A stretch of 32,139 nt of DNA from Bacteroidetes/Chlorobi group bacterium ChocPot_Mid (GCA_003731675.1 RCNQ01000108.1:1-32139), one strand, 5' to 3'. Counted from the first letter of the stretch, positions 10,333 through 20,714 are shown. Notes: a model not told the origin generated them from the sequence alone. A program made the numbers and translations.

Positions 10333-11007
10333 ATGACTATTGACTATATAATTGAGTTAGCTGAAAATAAAACGGTCTTCTATCAAGTTGATTTAAATCG
10401 AAAATACGACATTAAAGAAAGAGACAATGAACCTGAGTTCTGGGAACATCTTGACTTTCACAAATGCCCTGTTTGTACTTTGGATTCAACAAAAACAAAA
10501 TTTTGTCCTGCTGCTTTAGATATAAGCGATGTCCTTGACTTATTTAAAACAATAAAATCTTATGAATACGCTCAGGTAACAGTAAACACTAATGAGAGAA
10601 GTTATTTCAAAGAATGTGATGCACAAATGGTAGTTGGTTCACTTTTTGGTTTAATAATGGCTACCAGTCAGTGTCCTGTACTCAGAAAGCTAAAATCAAT
10701 GGCAGTCTTCCATCTTCCTTTTGCCACTTATGAAGAATCTCTGGCAAGAACAATTGCTTATTATTTATTGACTGACTATTTAGAATTTAATGGTAATGGT
10801 CAAATGGATAATAAATTGGATAGATTGAAAAAGCTTTATGAGGAACTTGAGATAGTCAACAGAAACTTGAAGAACAGGATAAATCAAGCGAGTATAGAAG
10901 ATTCCGCAATAAATGCTATTGTAAATTTCTTTTCACTTTCAATTTTGATTGGAAAATCACTTAATGAGCAAATTGAAGACCTGAGAGAATATCTTAAGCT
11001 ATTTTAA
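10333..11007 (+). CDS. Conserved hypothetical protein with CPVC motif (DUF6901-like; family name from memory, unverified)
   Basis: 224 aa; CPVCTLDSTKTKFCPAALDIS, conserved-looking SLFGLIMATSQCPVL and FHLPFATYEESLARTIAYYLLTDY segments. Confidence 0.65.
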   Translation: MTIDYIIELAENKTVFYQVDLNRKYDIKERDNEPEFWEHLDFHKCPVCTLDSTKTKFCPAALDISDVLDLFKTIKSYEYAQVTVNTNERSYFKECDAQMVVGSLFGLIMATSQCPVLRKLKSMAVFHLPFATYEESLARTIAYYLLTDYLEFNGNGQMDNKLDRLKKLYEELEIVNRNLKNRINQASIEDSAINAIVNFFSLSILIGKSLNEQIEDLREYLKLF

Positions 11008-11088
11008 AAATGCAGTAAAAAGTTTTTAAATTGTATATCACTAAAATTAATAGTAAAAAATACTATTTTTCAAAGAAAATTTGCATTA

Positions 11089-11117
11089 TTGACAATTTTA
11101 TTATAGTTTTAACTTTG
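11089..11117 (+). promoter_or_regulatory. Candidate Bacteroidetes-type promoter for the 11140 ORF
   Basis: TTG (11089-11091) - N18 - TAACTTTG (11110-11117), about 22 nt before the ATG. Confidence 0.4.
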
Positions 11118-11139
11118 GTATGAAAAGAAATTGTAATTA

Positions 11140-14100
11140 ATGCGAAAATTATTAGTAATATTATTTATATTGATAATATATTTTTCTGATTTGCTGAGTC
11201 AGGATATAGGTTCTGCATTTGAGGGAAAGCATTTTTACATTAGTTTTTTACAAAATGAGATACCGGATGCTGAAAGGGTATTTCTTCAGATAATAATGGT
11301 GAGTAATTATCCGGCAGATGTAATTGTCAAAATACCCGGTGAAAGTGACAAGCTGTATTCAATACCTTCAAATTACATACAAAAAATCTATATCAACAGT
11401 TCTCTTGAGTTAGTTGAGAACGAGATGATAGTTCAAAAGTCTATTGAAATAATATCAACTGTACCAATTTTGGTTTATACATTTAGCAGTCAGTTAAATT
11501 CAAGTAGTTGTTTCACAGCAGTACCTGTTAGTCAATGGGGGTATGAATATGTTGTTATGTCTTATCCGAATGACCAGTACACATCAAGTTTTGATTATTG
11601 GGGAAGGTTGGATTCAGCTCTTATGATACCAAGAAAAAGTGAATTTGTTGTAATGGCTTCAGAAAATGATACAAGAGTTGAAATAACCCCAAGAAGTGTA
11701 ACTCAGAGTTTGCGACAGAAAGACCAGCCACATTTTGTAACAATGCAAAAAGGTGATTGCTACTTGGTACAATCTTATGATTTCCCAATTGGTATGGGAG
11801 ATTTGACTGGTTCTCTTGTCAGAAGCGATAAACCTGTTGGTGTTATTTCGGGACATGTCAGAACAGCAGTACCGCAATTTATGGACAGGTATTTCGAGAG
11901 CAAAGACCATATTGCGACAATGCTTACACCAACAAATGCTTGGGGAAGACAGTTTTATTCAGTACCTTTTGAAATGCATAATGGCGGGGATTTATTCAGA
12001 ATAGTAACAATGACTAACAATACCGTTGTAAATGTTGAGATGGAAGACACTTCATTTTCATTTGTAATAGATAATGCTTTTTCATTTAAGGATTTACCTG
12101 CTATTAAAAAACCAGCTAAATGGTCATCAAATAATCCTGTTCAGATTGGTCAATTTATGATGAGAATAGGTGGAATTGAAGATAATTTTGATTACGACCC
12201 TGCTTTGGTAATACTTCCACCAGCTGAGCAATTCGTGCAGAAGATGATTTTTCAGACAGTAGGAAACGAACCTACAAATCCAGAGCAATTTGTGGGTTAT
12301 GAAATTTATGTCATTGCAAATAATGAGGCATTGAGTAGTTTGAAATTGAATAATGATTTGGTCAAAGATGCAAAACCTGAAATAAATAATCAGTTTTTTC
12401 CTGACTCTTTACATCATTGGGTAAGGATACCAATTTCTATGGGAAGTTACAGGCTATCTTGTGATTCAGGGAGTTTTTCAGGAATTGCTTATGCATTTGG
12501 CAGAGCGGACTCTTATGCATTGACATTAGGTTCGTCATTGAGTAATCCTTTTTCGAATGATTCATTGTCTCCTGAAATTGTAATTGGCGAGAATTGCGGA
12601 AATATCTCTGGGACTATTACTGAAGTTATGAATTCAGATGCTTCAGGATTGCTTTTTGCTGTTATGACTGATGCGAGTTTTAATTATTCATTTGAGTTGA
12701 ATCCTAAAATTATGGATTCTACATATTCTACAACTTTTACTGCAAGACCAAAAGATGTAATGAAGGACGGGAAGTTCGTTCTTGAGTATCGTGACAAAAA
12801 CGGAAATGGTAAAAATTATACATACAATTATTATGGTATTAATTTCAACGTTCCCGGAACGATAAGCTTGGGAGTGGTGAATAAAGGAGATACTAATTGC
12901 TTTAAGCATTCAATAAAAGTAAATGGAAATCAAACAGTGCAATTAGATTCTGTGGTCATTCGACCTGATAATGACAGAAGATTTGAATTTAAACCAAAAA
13001 CAGTACTACCTGCAACTTTATATCCTAACGATACTTACGAATTCGAAGTCTGTTTCCATCCCGATAGCTCCTTTGATGATTTATATCAATTATTATATTT
13101 TTATTTCGATTGTAACAGGTTTGATTCTTTGATAGTAATGGGAATGGTGAGATATCCTGATATGGAATTTGTTGGATGGGATTTTGGAGAAGTATGTCTT
13201 GGGGATACTGCCTGGGGTGAAATCAAAATAATAAATACAGGTAATGTATCAGTTTTAATTGATACATTAGATGAGATTCTGGCTAACAATCAATTTGAGA
13301 TTATTTTGAGGGATTCATTGGGAGCTAATTTGTTGCCAAAAAATCTTGGAGCTGGCGAAATAATGTTATTAAAAGTCAGGTATATTCCAAAAAATAAAGG
13401 ATATACAGAGAGAGTTATTACTGCTGTGAATAATTTAAATTTCCAAAATCAAATCAGACTTACAGGTACAGGAATAGCCCCATTTATAAGTTCGACAATA
13501 ATTGATTGGGGTAAAAGAAGAATTGGTTCGATAAATGATACTTTGATATACCTCAAAAATACAGGGGAATGTAAGGCAGATATTTATTATAACGGCTCAG
13601 ACGGAAACTTAATCCCATTTTTTATTGACAGTGTTAAGAATTTAAATACACAGATAGAAATAAATGATAGTCTGGGTTTATTCTTTTCGTTTAATCCTCC
13701 TCAAACACAAAATTATTTACTGGTTACATTTTTTAAGGTTGATTCACCAGGTCATGATTTGGTAAACGTAACAAAAAAAGGTGAAGGAACTCTGCCCATA
13801 ATAAAACCAATAAATATTGAATTTGACACAATTCCAATTTATTCTTTAAAGGATTCTTTATGTTTAGTAATAAAAAGTCTGGGGAATGAAAGACTTTGGA
13901 TTGATTTCAATTCAGTAAGCGGTGATGATAGTTGTTTTATAATTAATGGCAACAATACCTCCATTTTCAAGAACAGATATATTGAACCTGATTCTGCATT
14001 AATTATACCAATTACGTTTAATCCAAAAAAGTTAGGAATGAGCCAAATGACCATTTCATTAAAGCATGACGCATTTCCTGCTTTTAATCGCGGAGATACA

Positions 14101-15162
14101 TCCATAATAATAACGGGATACAGTGTTGAGGTGGATACATTGTCGCCAGATATATATTTTGAAAGTAATCTTGTTTATTTACCTTGTCATGATGATTTGT
14201 TACCTGTATATTTTAAGAATAATGGAAATGTGGATTTATCACTGGACAGTATCTCATTATCATCTGTGAATATTGATGCTAAATGGAATGATAATTTTAC
14301 ATTACCAATTATTATAAAGCCCGATTCTGTGATAACATTATTTGTAAAAATATTCCCAAAGGCAAATGAAACAGGAAAAATAAGTGTTTCCGGAGTATTC
14401 AATGATACAATACATTTTAAATCAGAGGATTTGGAAATTTTAATGAATGTTTTGCCCTTGTCAATTGATGATTTTGGCTTTTTGAATTATAAAATTGGTG
14501 ATAAAGCAACACTTATAATCAGTGGAAAATTTCCGAAAGGTGCACAGATAGCCGTAGATTTTAGTCTTGAGATTGAACTAAAACATAAGTATATGCATTT
14601 AATTAATAATGATTCTAAATTGATGATTATTGATGGCAATGATACAGCGAGATATGATTTGCCATTTTCTCAGACTTTAAATGGTATTGTCGGAAGAACA
14701 AAGGAGGAACTGAGAATAACTGATTCAAGCAGATGGCAGGTTCAGTTAGACTTTCTGACTTTGCTTGCAGAAAAGAATCAGACAACAATGACAGTAAAGG
14801 CAAAATCGGAAATTTGTTATTCTGAAGCAATACGACAGAGTGAATTAAACTTTTATGGAGTGTGTTCATTTGATATCAGAAGAGTTGAATTTGACGAAAC
14901 AGGACTTTTTGATATAGAAATATCACCCAACCCAGTCCGTGAAGAATTATGTATAAAAATTAATTTATTGTCGGATAATTGGATAAATCTTAGTATTTTT
15001 GATGAAAATGGAAAAAAAATTTTACAAAATGAAAATTATTTTTTGAAAAAGGGAACAAATTCTCTTATATTTGAACTTATGCCTTTGGCAAATGGAGTTT
15101 ATATTTTGTCCGCGAGGTCAAAATTGATGTTGAAAAATATAATGTTTATAATAACTAAATAA
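11140..15162 (+). CDS. Large secreted protein: IgGFc-binding-like N-terminal region, ASH/choice-of-anchor-D-like repeats, T9SS type A C-terminal sorting domain
   Basis: 1340 aa; signal peptide; GKHFYISFLQN...VIVKIPGESDKLYSIPSNYIQKIYI... (IgGFc_binding-like); repeated WDFGEVCLGDTAWGEIKIINTGNVSV / WGKRRIGSINDTLIYLKNTGECKADI units; C-terminus FDIEISPNPVREELCIKI...GKKILQNENYFLKKGTNSLIFELMPLANGVYILSA. Confidence 0.85.
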   Translation: MRKLLVILFILIIYFSDLLSQDIGSAFEGKHFYISFLQNEIPDAERVFLQIIMVSNYPADVIVKIPGESDKLYSIPSNYIQKIYINSSLELVENEMIVQKSIEIISTVPILVYTFSSQLNSSSCFTAVPVSQWGYEYVVMSYPNDQYTSSFDYWGRLDSALMIPRKSEFVVMASENDTRVEITPRSVTQSLRQKDQPHFVTMQKGDCYLVQSYDFPIGMGDLTGSLVRSDKPVGVISGHVRTAVPQFMDRYFESKDHIATMLTPTNAWGRQFYSVPFEMHNGGDLFRIVTMTNNTVVNVEMEDTSFSFVIDNAFSFKDLPAIKKPAKWSSNNPVQIGQFMMRIGGIEDNFDYDPALVILPPAEQFVQKMIFQTVGNEPTNPEQFVGYEIYVIANNEALSSLKLNNDLVKDAKPEINNQFFPDSLHHWVRIPISMGSYRLSCDSGSFSGIAYAFGRADSYALTLGSSLSNPFSNDSLSPEIVIGENCGNISGTITEVMNSDASGLLFAVMTDASFNYSFELNPKIMDSTYSTTFTARPKDVMKDGKFVLEYRDKNGNGKNYTYNYYGINFNVPGTISLGVVNKGDTNCFKHSIKVNGNQTVQLDSVVIRPDNDRRFEFKPKTVLPATLYPNDTYEFEVCFHPDSSFDDLYQLLYFYFDCNRFDSLIVMGMVRYPDMEFVGWDFGEVCLGDTAWGEIKIINTGNVSVLIDTLDEILANNQFEIILRDSLGANLLPKNLGAGEIMLLKVRYIPKNKGYTERVITAVNNLNFQNQIRLTGTGIAPFISSTIIDWGKRRIGSINDTLIYLKNTGECKADIYYNGSDGNLIPFFIDSVKNLNTQIEINDSLGLFFSFNPPQTQNYLLVTFFKVDSPGHDLVNVTKKGEGTLPIIKPINIEFDTIPIYSLKDSLCLVIKSLGNERLWIDFNSVSGDDSCFIINGNNTSIFKNRYIEPDSALIIPITFNPKKLGMSQMTISLKHDAFPAFNRGDTSIIITGYSVEVDTLSPDIYFESNLVYLPCHDDLLPVYFKNNGNVDLSLDSISLSSVNIDAKWNDNFTLPIIIKPDSVITLFVKIFPKANETGKISVSGVFNDTIHFKSEDLEILMNVLPLSIDDFGFLNYKIGDKATLIISGKFPKGAQIAVDFSLEIELKHKYMHLINNDSKLMIIDGNDTARYDLPFSQTLNGIVGRTKEELRITDSSRWQVQLDFLTLLAEKNQTTMTVKAKSEICYSEAIRQSELNFYGVCSFDIRRVEFDETGLFDIEISPNPVREELCIKINLLSDNWINLSIFDENGKKILQNENYFLKKGTNSLIFELMPLANGVYILSARSKLMLKNIMFIITK

Positions 15163-15175
15163 TAAAGGTTAAACT

Positions 15176-16009
15176 ATGAAGATTCGTTTACTTCCTTTAG
15201 CGGTAGCAGCGTTAATGCTGACATATATTGTTGATGTACATGCACAAGGTGGTGCAACACCATTAGGACCTGAGGATTTAGGTACAAGTATTTACTTAGG
15301 ACCTTGCTTTGGATATAACAGTGTAAGTCATGCAACCCAAAAGTTAGCTACCTTTGCAGGAGATGCTTACTGTCCATATTTTGAAGGCGGGACCGGTCAA
15401 GGTTTTTATGTAGGATTGACTTATGAACATCACTTAGGTCCAAAAATTGAGGAGTCAACCTCATCAATAATTGGAAGAGTGATTTACAGTATGTATCCTG
15501 GTAGTATGAAGCAACAGGGAGATAAATTCCCATCGTTAATTCCTGACCCTGTGGATCCTACTGGTTGGTCATTTACTACTACAGAGACAGAACATACAAT
15601 TGATATTACTTATAATGTATTAGCATTGGAGGTAATGTACAAGCAAAATGTAGCTGTTGATATTCCTTTAGGTATTACAGCCGGACCAACTTTTGAATAT
15701 CCATTGCAAAAGACAATCCTGCAGGAATATAATATTTTAACACCAAATAATGTCCAGTTTGCTAAATCTGATAAATATACCTATAAAAATAATGACAGGA
15801 CTGTTGTTGTTAAAGATGGTGATATTGAAAATGCTGCGGCAATCAGAATCGGGCTAAAGTTTGGTATTCAATATGAAGTTATAATTGGTGAGGGATATTA
15901 TATTGTACCCGCTGTTTATTATAATTGGAGTTTATTGAATGTTAAATCTGATGAGGATTACAGAATTAATGCTTTTCAGGTAGGTGTTGATATTAGATTT
16001 GCATTATAG
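15176..16009 (+). CDS. Outer-membrane beta-barrel family protein
   Basis: 277 aa; signal peptide (AALMLTYIVDVHAQ), barrel-like strands and terminal aromatic residue (VGVDIRFAL); 13 nt downstream of the giant T9SS cargo gene. Confidence 0.65.
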   Translation: MKIRLLPLAVAALMLTYIVDVHAQGGATPLGPEDLGTSIYLGPCFGYNSVSHATQKLATFAGDAYCPYFEGGTGQGFYVGLTYEHHLGPKIEESTSSIIGRVIYSMYPGSMKQQGDKFPSLIPDPVDPTGWSFTTTETEHTIDITYNVLALEVMYKQNVAVDIPLGITAGPTFEYPLQKTILQEYNILTPNNVQFAKSDKYTYKNNDRTVVVKDGDIENAAAIRIGLKFGIQYEVIIGEGYYIVPAVYYNWSLLNVKSDEDYRINAFQVGVDIRFAL

Positions 16010-16027
16010 GATTTTTAATTTTAATTT

Positions 16028-16063
16028 AGCGTCTGTAAATATTTTTACAGACGCTTTTTTTTT
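16028..16063 (+). terminator. Rho-independent terminator
   Basis: Perfect 12 bp stem AGCGTCTGTAAA (16028-16039) / TTTACAGACGCT (16044-16055), 4 nt loop, then a T tract. Confidence 0.92.
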
Positions 16064-16087
16064 AATACATAGAATTATGGTGAAATA

Positions 16088-16609
16088 ATGGAAGTATTGT
16101 GGGCAGCTTGGCGTTCAAAGTATATACAAGGTTTTAAAGACGAAAAGACAGACCCGAATAATAACCCTTGTTTTATTTGTGAAGCAGTAAATTCATCGGG
16201 AAAGGACAAGGAAATGCTTGTTGTAGAAAGAAAGAAGCATTGCTTTGTAATGTTAAATAAGTATCCCTATAACGGAGGACATACCTTGGTAGCACCTAAC
16301 AGACATGTAGGGGAACTGGAAGAATTGACAGATGAGGAATTACTTGAAATGATGCAGACAGTCAAAGAAACAACAAAAGCATTAAATAAAATGAGTAATC
16401 CCCATGGTTATAATATTGGTATTAATCTTGGGAGGGTATCGGGAGCTGGTCTGCCGGGGCATTTGCATATTCATATTGTCCCACGCTGGCATGGTGATAC
16501 AAGCTTTATGTCTATTTTATCTGACACCAAAGTTGTTTCACAATCTCTTGAAGAAACGCAGGAATTACTATCAAAAGCTTTTAAGAGCATTAAAGAAGAA
16601 AACAAGTAG
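16088..16609 (+). CDS. HIT-family hydrolase / Ap4A phosphorylase-like protein
   Basis: HxHxH motif GHLHIHIVPRW; CFIC zinc-like pair; GGHTLVAPNRHV. Confidence 0.93.
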   Translation: MEVLWAAWRSKYIQGFKDEKTDPNNNPCFICEAVNSSGKDKEMLVVERKKHCFVMLNKYPYNGGHTLVAPNRHVGELEELTDEELLEMMQTVKETTKALNKMSNPHGYNIGINLGRVSGAGLPGHLHIHIVPRWHGDTSFMSILSDTKVVSQSLEETQELLSKAFKSIKEENK

Positions 16610-16624
16610 TCCTTAAAAAATACT

Positions 16625-17458
16625 GTGGAAAAAATCTTACCAAAAAAGTCTCTGGGGCAAAACTTTCTTGTTGATAAAAATATATCAAGGAAAATCATTG
16701 ATTCTTTGGATATTCAGTCAAATGATGTTATTATCGAAATTGGTTGTGGTACAGGTGCTTTAACAGAGTTACTGTTGAATTCTAAACCAGATTTTTTAGT
16801 ATCATACGATATAGACCAGAGAGCTATTGATTCTGTAAAAAAATTATTGGCTAGCTCGAAATATAAGAATTTTGAAGTTATTCATTCGGACATCAGAAGC
16901 GTTCAAATCTCTGATATTGTCAAGAAATACAATTTGAATTCAAAGAAAGTTAAAGTAATCGGGAATATACCTTACAATATATCAGGGGATATTTTTTTCT
17001 GGATTTTTGAGCAATGTAGTTTTGTGGAAAAATCAGTCATAATGATTCAAAAGGAAGTAGCTCAAAGATTAACCGCCAAACCCAAGACAAAATCTTATGG
17101 AATAACCACAGTAGCTTTGAACCTGATAGGCAATTGCAGGTTACTTTTTGATGTAAGTCCAAAATGTTTTTATCCTGTCCCGAAAGTAACATCCACTGTT
17201 GTAGAAATTATACCTGATGATAAGAAGTATTCAAAAATTAATTTCAAAGAAATTATGATTCTTGTCAAAATGGCTTTTAATCAAAGAAGAAAGATTTTGA
17301 GGAATGCTCTGAAGGAATATATCAATGAGAAAATCGGAAATGAGCAGATTGAAACACTAACAGAAAGTATATCTCATTACTTAACCCAAAGAGCAGAACA
17401 ATTAACTGTAAATGATTTTATTCAGCTTTATAACGTTTTGAATGAATCTAAGAAATAA
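16625..17458 (+). CDS. rsmA: 16S rRNA (adenine1518-N6/adenine1519-N6)-dimethyltransferase (GTG start)
   Basis: KKSLGQNFLVDKNISRKI, IIEIGCGTGALTELLL, GNIPYNISGDI, MIQKEVAQRLTAKP: KsgA/RsmA motifs. Confidence 0.96.
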   Translation: MEKILPKKSLGQNFLVDKNISRKIIDSLDIQSNDVIIEIGCGTGALTELLLNSKPDFLVSYDIDQRAIDSVKKLLASSKYKNFEVIHSDIRSVQISDIVKKYNLNSKKVKVIGNIPYNISGDIFFWIFEQCSFVEKSVIMIQKEVAQRLTAKPKTKSYGITTVALNLIGNCRLLFDVSPKCFYPVPKVTSTVVEIIPDDKKYSKINFKEIMILVKMAFNQRRKILRNALKEYINEKIGNEQIETLTESISHYLTQRAEQLTVNDFIQLYNVLNESKK

Positions 17459-18395
17459 TTTTGATATGGTATACAAAAAATTCATAAGCTTGACACATAA
17501 TTTTCAGGTAACAGACTATTACCATCTCTTTATGTTGCTATTTTATACAGTTTGTGCTGTTACTTTCATTCAATCAGTAAATAGTCCTTTTTTTTATATA
17601 TCGGCAAATATTTCATTATCTGTCATGATTGTTGTTATGTCGGTAATGAGCAACAGATTGAGAGATAACAGAAACTTCAAATTATTTCAAAGAGTCATTA
17701 TGGCTCCTCTGGTTTATTTTATTTACTCTCAGGTTCAACAATATATCCGCTTTATCAATCCTTACGAATTTGATAGTATCTTGATATCATGTGATAGATT
17801 TTTATTTGGTACTGACCCAACCGTCTGGCTTCATAAGATTTCTTTTCCATTGTTAACAGAATTTTTACAAATATCTTATATGACATATTTTTTAATGCCA
17901 TTAATACAGGGGATAGAACTGCATTTCAAAGGTGATGACAAAATTTTTAATAAATTTGCAGGATTGATTATCTTTTGTTTCTATTTATCATACCTACTGT
18001 ATTTCTGTATGCCTGCAATCGGACCAAGATTTACTTTACATGATTTTGGTTTAACCTCACTTGAACTTCCGGGAATTTGGATTACAGACACTTTGAGGGC
18101 AATTGTTAATCAGGGTGGCGGAATTCCTGCAGGAGCATTGAATCCTGCCTTATACGTCAACAGAGACTGTATGCCGAGCGGTCATACAATGATGACACTG
18201 ATGAATTTAATTTTGGCATTCCGTTTGAAATCAAAATTCAGATGGGTATTTTTAGTTTTTGGTGTCAGTTTGATTTTTGGAACGGTCTATCTTAGGTATC
18301 ATTATGTCGTTGATGTTTTAGCAGGAATAATTTTCTGCTTACTTGCTCTATGGATTGAGCCAAAGATAAGCAGATTATTAAAAAGGAAGAATTAA
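17442..18395 (+). CDS. PAP2-superfamily membrane phosphatase/transferase (Aur1-like arrangement)
   Basis: Six-TM-like protein; CMPSGHTMMTLM and RYHYVVDVLAG PAP2 motifs, plus CMPAIGPRF. Start overlaps the rsmA 3' end by 17 nt; M at 17466 is an alternative start. Confidence 0.85.
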   Translation: MNLRNNFDMVYKKFISLTHNFQVTDYYHLFMLLFYTVCAVTFIQSVNSPFFYISANISLSVMIVVMSVMSNRLRDNRNFKLFQRVIMAPLVYFIYSQVQQYIRFINPYEFDSILISCDRFLFGTDPTVWLHKISFPLLTEFLQISYMTYFLMPLIQGIELHFKGDDKIFNKFAGLIIFCFYLSYLLYFCMPAIGPRFTLHDFGLTSLELPGIWITDTLRAIVNQGGGIPAGALNPALYVNRDCMPSGHTMMTLMNLILAFRLKSKFRWVFLVFGVSLIFGTVYLRYHYVVDVLAGIIFCLLALWIEPKISRLLKRKN

Positions 18396-18440
18396 TTTAC
18401 AAGTCACAACTATGAAATACTCAATTTTTCCCCAATTCAA

Positions 18441-20678
18441 TTATTTCATCATCCCCACCAATACTCCTTCATACTCCTCTCTCAACTTCTCGACATCAAC
18501 AGAAATAACACCCTTAATGTCGAATTTGTCCTTTGTTACTTTACCTAACTTTATACAAGCGATATTATTTTCTTTGCAAAGTTGCTGAATCTTGTGTTCC
18601 TTATTTGCACTCGAAGATACTACAACTCTCGAATGTGATTCTCCGAATAGTTTTCCTATTGTGATGTTATTTCCCAACTCAATTTCTGCACCTAAATTAT
18701 TCGACGAGTAAATTGCTTTTTCTGCGATGCAAACAGCCAAGCCGCCTTCACTGCAATCATGTGCTGAATTTACCAGCTTTTCTCGAATGGCAGTAAGAAT
18801 AACTTTCTGCAATCTGATTTCCTCATCAATGTCAAGGAGCGGGGCTTCTCCTGTAACAAGTCCGTGGATTTGCTTCAGCCACTCTGAACCACCAAGCTCT
18901 TCCCTATCGTTGCCGATTAAATAAATAACATCTCCCTCATTTTTGAATCCGCATGACATTATTTTTTCCAAATCGTCAATCAATCCAAGCATACCGATTG
19001 TCGGTGTCGGGAATATTGCCCTGTTCTTCGATTCATTATGGAAACTGACATTGCCACCCGTAACAGGGGTATTCAAAGCACGACAAGCATCACCCATACC
19101 GCGAATAGCTTCCTTGAATGTCCAATAAACCTCTGGGTCATAAGGATTACCAAAATTCAGACAATTAGTAATTGCCACCGGTTCTGCACCAACACAAACC
19201 ACGTTTCTTGCGGCTTCCGCCACTGCAGCCATAGCTCCCATATATGGATTCAAATATACAAAGCGACTTGCACAGTCCGTACATGTTGCAAATCCTTTGC
19301 CAGGGAGTTCCTTGATTCTCATAACAGCGGCATCACCCTTGATATTTACTGTATTAGTCCTTACCTGAGAATCGTATTGCTCGAAAACCCAACGCTTGGA
19401 GGCAACAGCAGGAGATTTAATTATTTTCCAAAAAGCTTCTTCATAAGATAAGTCCGTTTTCAATTTTGAAATGTCATATTTTCGCGTTTCCTTCAAGTAT
19501 TCGGGTTCTTTTGCCTCCCTGACATATTGCGGAGCACCTCCACCTAAAACTAATGGTTCGGCGGGCATTTCGCAAACTAATTTTCCATGCCTGCTGATTC
19601 TCAAAATACCATCATCCGTTACAACTCCAATTTGAGTCATCGGGACATCCCATTTATCGCAAATTTCTTTAGCTTTGGCTTCTAATCCTTTTTTTATAAC
19701 AAAGAGCATTCTTTCTTGAGATTCAGACAGCATAATTTCGTATGGAGTCATATTCAGTTCACGCATTGGAACTTTGTCGAGGTCAACAAGCATACCCATG
19801 CCATTTGGTGCGCTCATTTCCGAAGTCGAGCATGAAATACCTGCGGCACCCATATCCTGAACTGCATCAACAACACCCGCTTCAATTAATTCAAGTGTCG
19901 CTTCAAGTAAAAGTTTTTCGGAAAAAGGGTCACCAACCTGAACAGTGGGACGCATATTCTCAGATTCATCATCAAATTCCCGTGAAGCTAACAGAGAAGC
20001 ACCATGAATACCATCACGTCCTGTACTACTACCAACAATAAACACAGGATTTCCGACACCCGTGATTCTTGCTGATGCAGTTTTATCAGTACGAACAATA
20101 CCAACAGCCATAGCATTAATCAAAGGATTATCGAAATAGCAATCTTCGAAATAGACTTCACCCGCTACTGTCGGTACACCAAATGAATTTCCGTAATGCC
20201 CTATACCTTCGACCACACCTCTTAAAAGGAATTTTGTCCTTTCGGAGTTTAACTCACCGAATCGCAAAGAATCAAGAGAAGCAATTGGTCTTGCACCCAT
20301 TGAGAAGATATCCCTGAGAATACCACCTACACCAGTTGCGGCACCTTGAAAAGGTTCAATCGCTGATGGATGATTATGACTCTCAATTTTAAATGCAATT
20401 GCATAGCCACCACCAATATCAATCAATCCTGCATTTTCAGCTCCGGCATCAACCAACAATCTACCTCCTGAACGTGGAAGTGTCTTTAACTGTAAAATCG
20501 AATTTTTATATGAGCAATGTTCGCTCCACATCACACCAAAGACACCTAACTCTGTGTAAGTCGGTACCCTACCCAATATTTCACAAACTTTTTTATATTC
20601 TTCCTCGGTTAAACCAACTTCTTTTGCAGTTTCGACTGAAACCTCTATTTCCGAAAAGAGTTCTTTGCTGACTTTCAT
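18441..20678 (-). CDS. purL: Phosphoribosylformylglycinamidine synthase subunit PurL
   Basis: EEYKKVCEILGRVPTYTELGVFGVMWSEHCSYKNS, FKIESHNHPSAIEPFQGAATGVGGILRDIFSMGARP, DMGAAGISCSTSEM. Start trimmed from track (20777) to MKVSKELF at 20678, because the extra 33 aa are a low-complexity hydrophobic extension containing the promoter. Confidence 0.95.
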   Translation of the reverse strand: MKVSKELFSEIEVSVETAKEVGLTEEEYKKVCEILGRVPTYTELGVFGVMWSEHCSYKNSILQLKTLPRSGGRLLVDAGAENAGLIDIGGGYAIAFKIESHNHPSAIEPFQGAATGVGGILRDIFSMGARPIASLDSLRFGELNSERTKFLLRGVVEGIGHYGNSFGVPTVAGEVYFEDCYFDNPLINAMAVGIVRTDKTASARITGVGNPVFIVGSSTGRDGIHGASLLASREFDDESENMRPTVQVGDPFSEKLLLEATLELIEAGVVDAVQDMGAAGISCSTSEMSAPNGMGMLVDLDKVPMRELNMTPYEIMLSESQERMLFVIKKGLEAKAKEICDKWDVPMTQIGVVTDDGILRISRHGKLVCEMPAEPLVLGGGAPQYVREAKEPEYLKETRKYDISKLKTDLSYEEAFWKIIKSPAVASKRWVFEQYDSQVRTNTVNIKGDAAVMRIKELPGKGFATCTDCASRFVYLNPYMGAMAAVAEAARNVVCVGAEPVAITNCLNFGNPYDPEVYWTFKEAIRGMGDACRALNTPVTGGNVSFHNESKNRAIFPTPTIGMLGLIDDLEKIMSCGFKNEGDVIYLIGNDREELGGSEWLKQIHGLVTGEAPLLDIDEEIRLQKVILTAIREKLVNSAHDCSEGGLAVCIAEKAIYSSNNLGAEIELGNNITIGKLFGESHSRVVVSSSANKEHKIQQLCKENNIACIKLGKVTKDKFDIKGVISVDVEKLREEYEGVLVGMMK

Positions 20679-20714
20679 ATAAAATATATAATTAATTGAA
20701 AAAATAATAAGTAA

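Noticed and set aside
11043-11075. AATAGTA-AAAAA-TACTATT hairpin after the 10333 gene, considered as a terminator
   Set aside because: Only 7 AT-rich base pairs and a short T run; too weak to call.
19038-19451. 137 aa plus-strand ORF (and others at 18727, 18943, 19742, 20393)
   Set aside because: Antisense to well conserved purL coding sequence; no start context or domain support.
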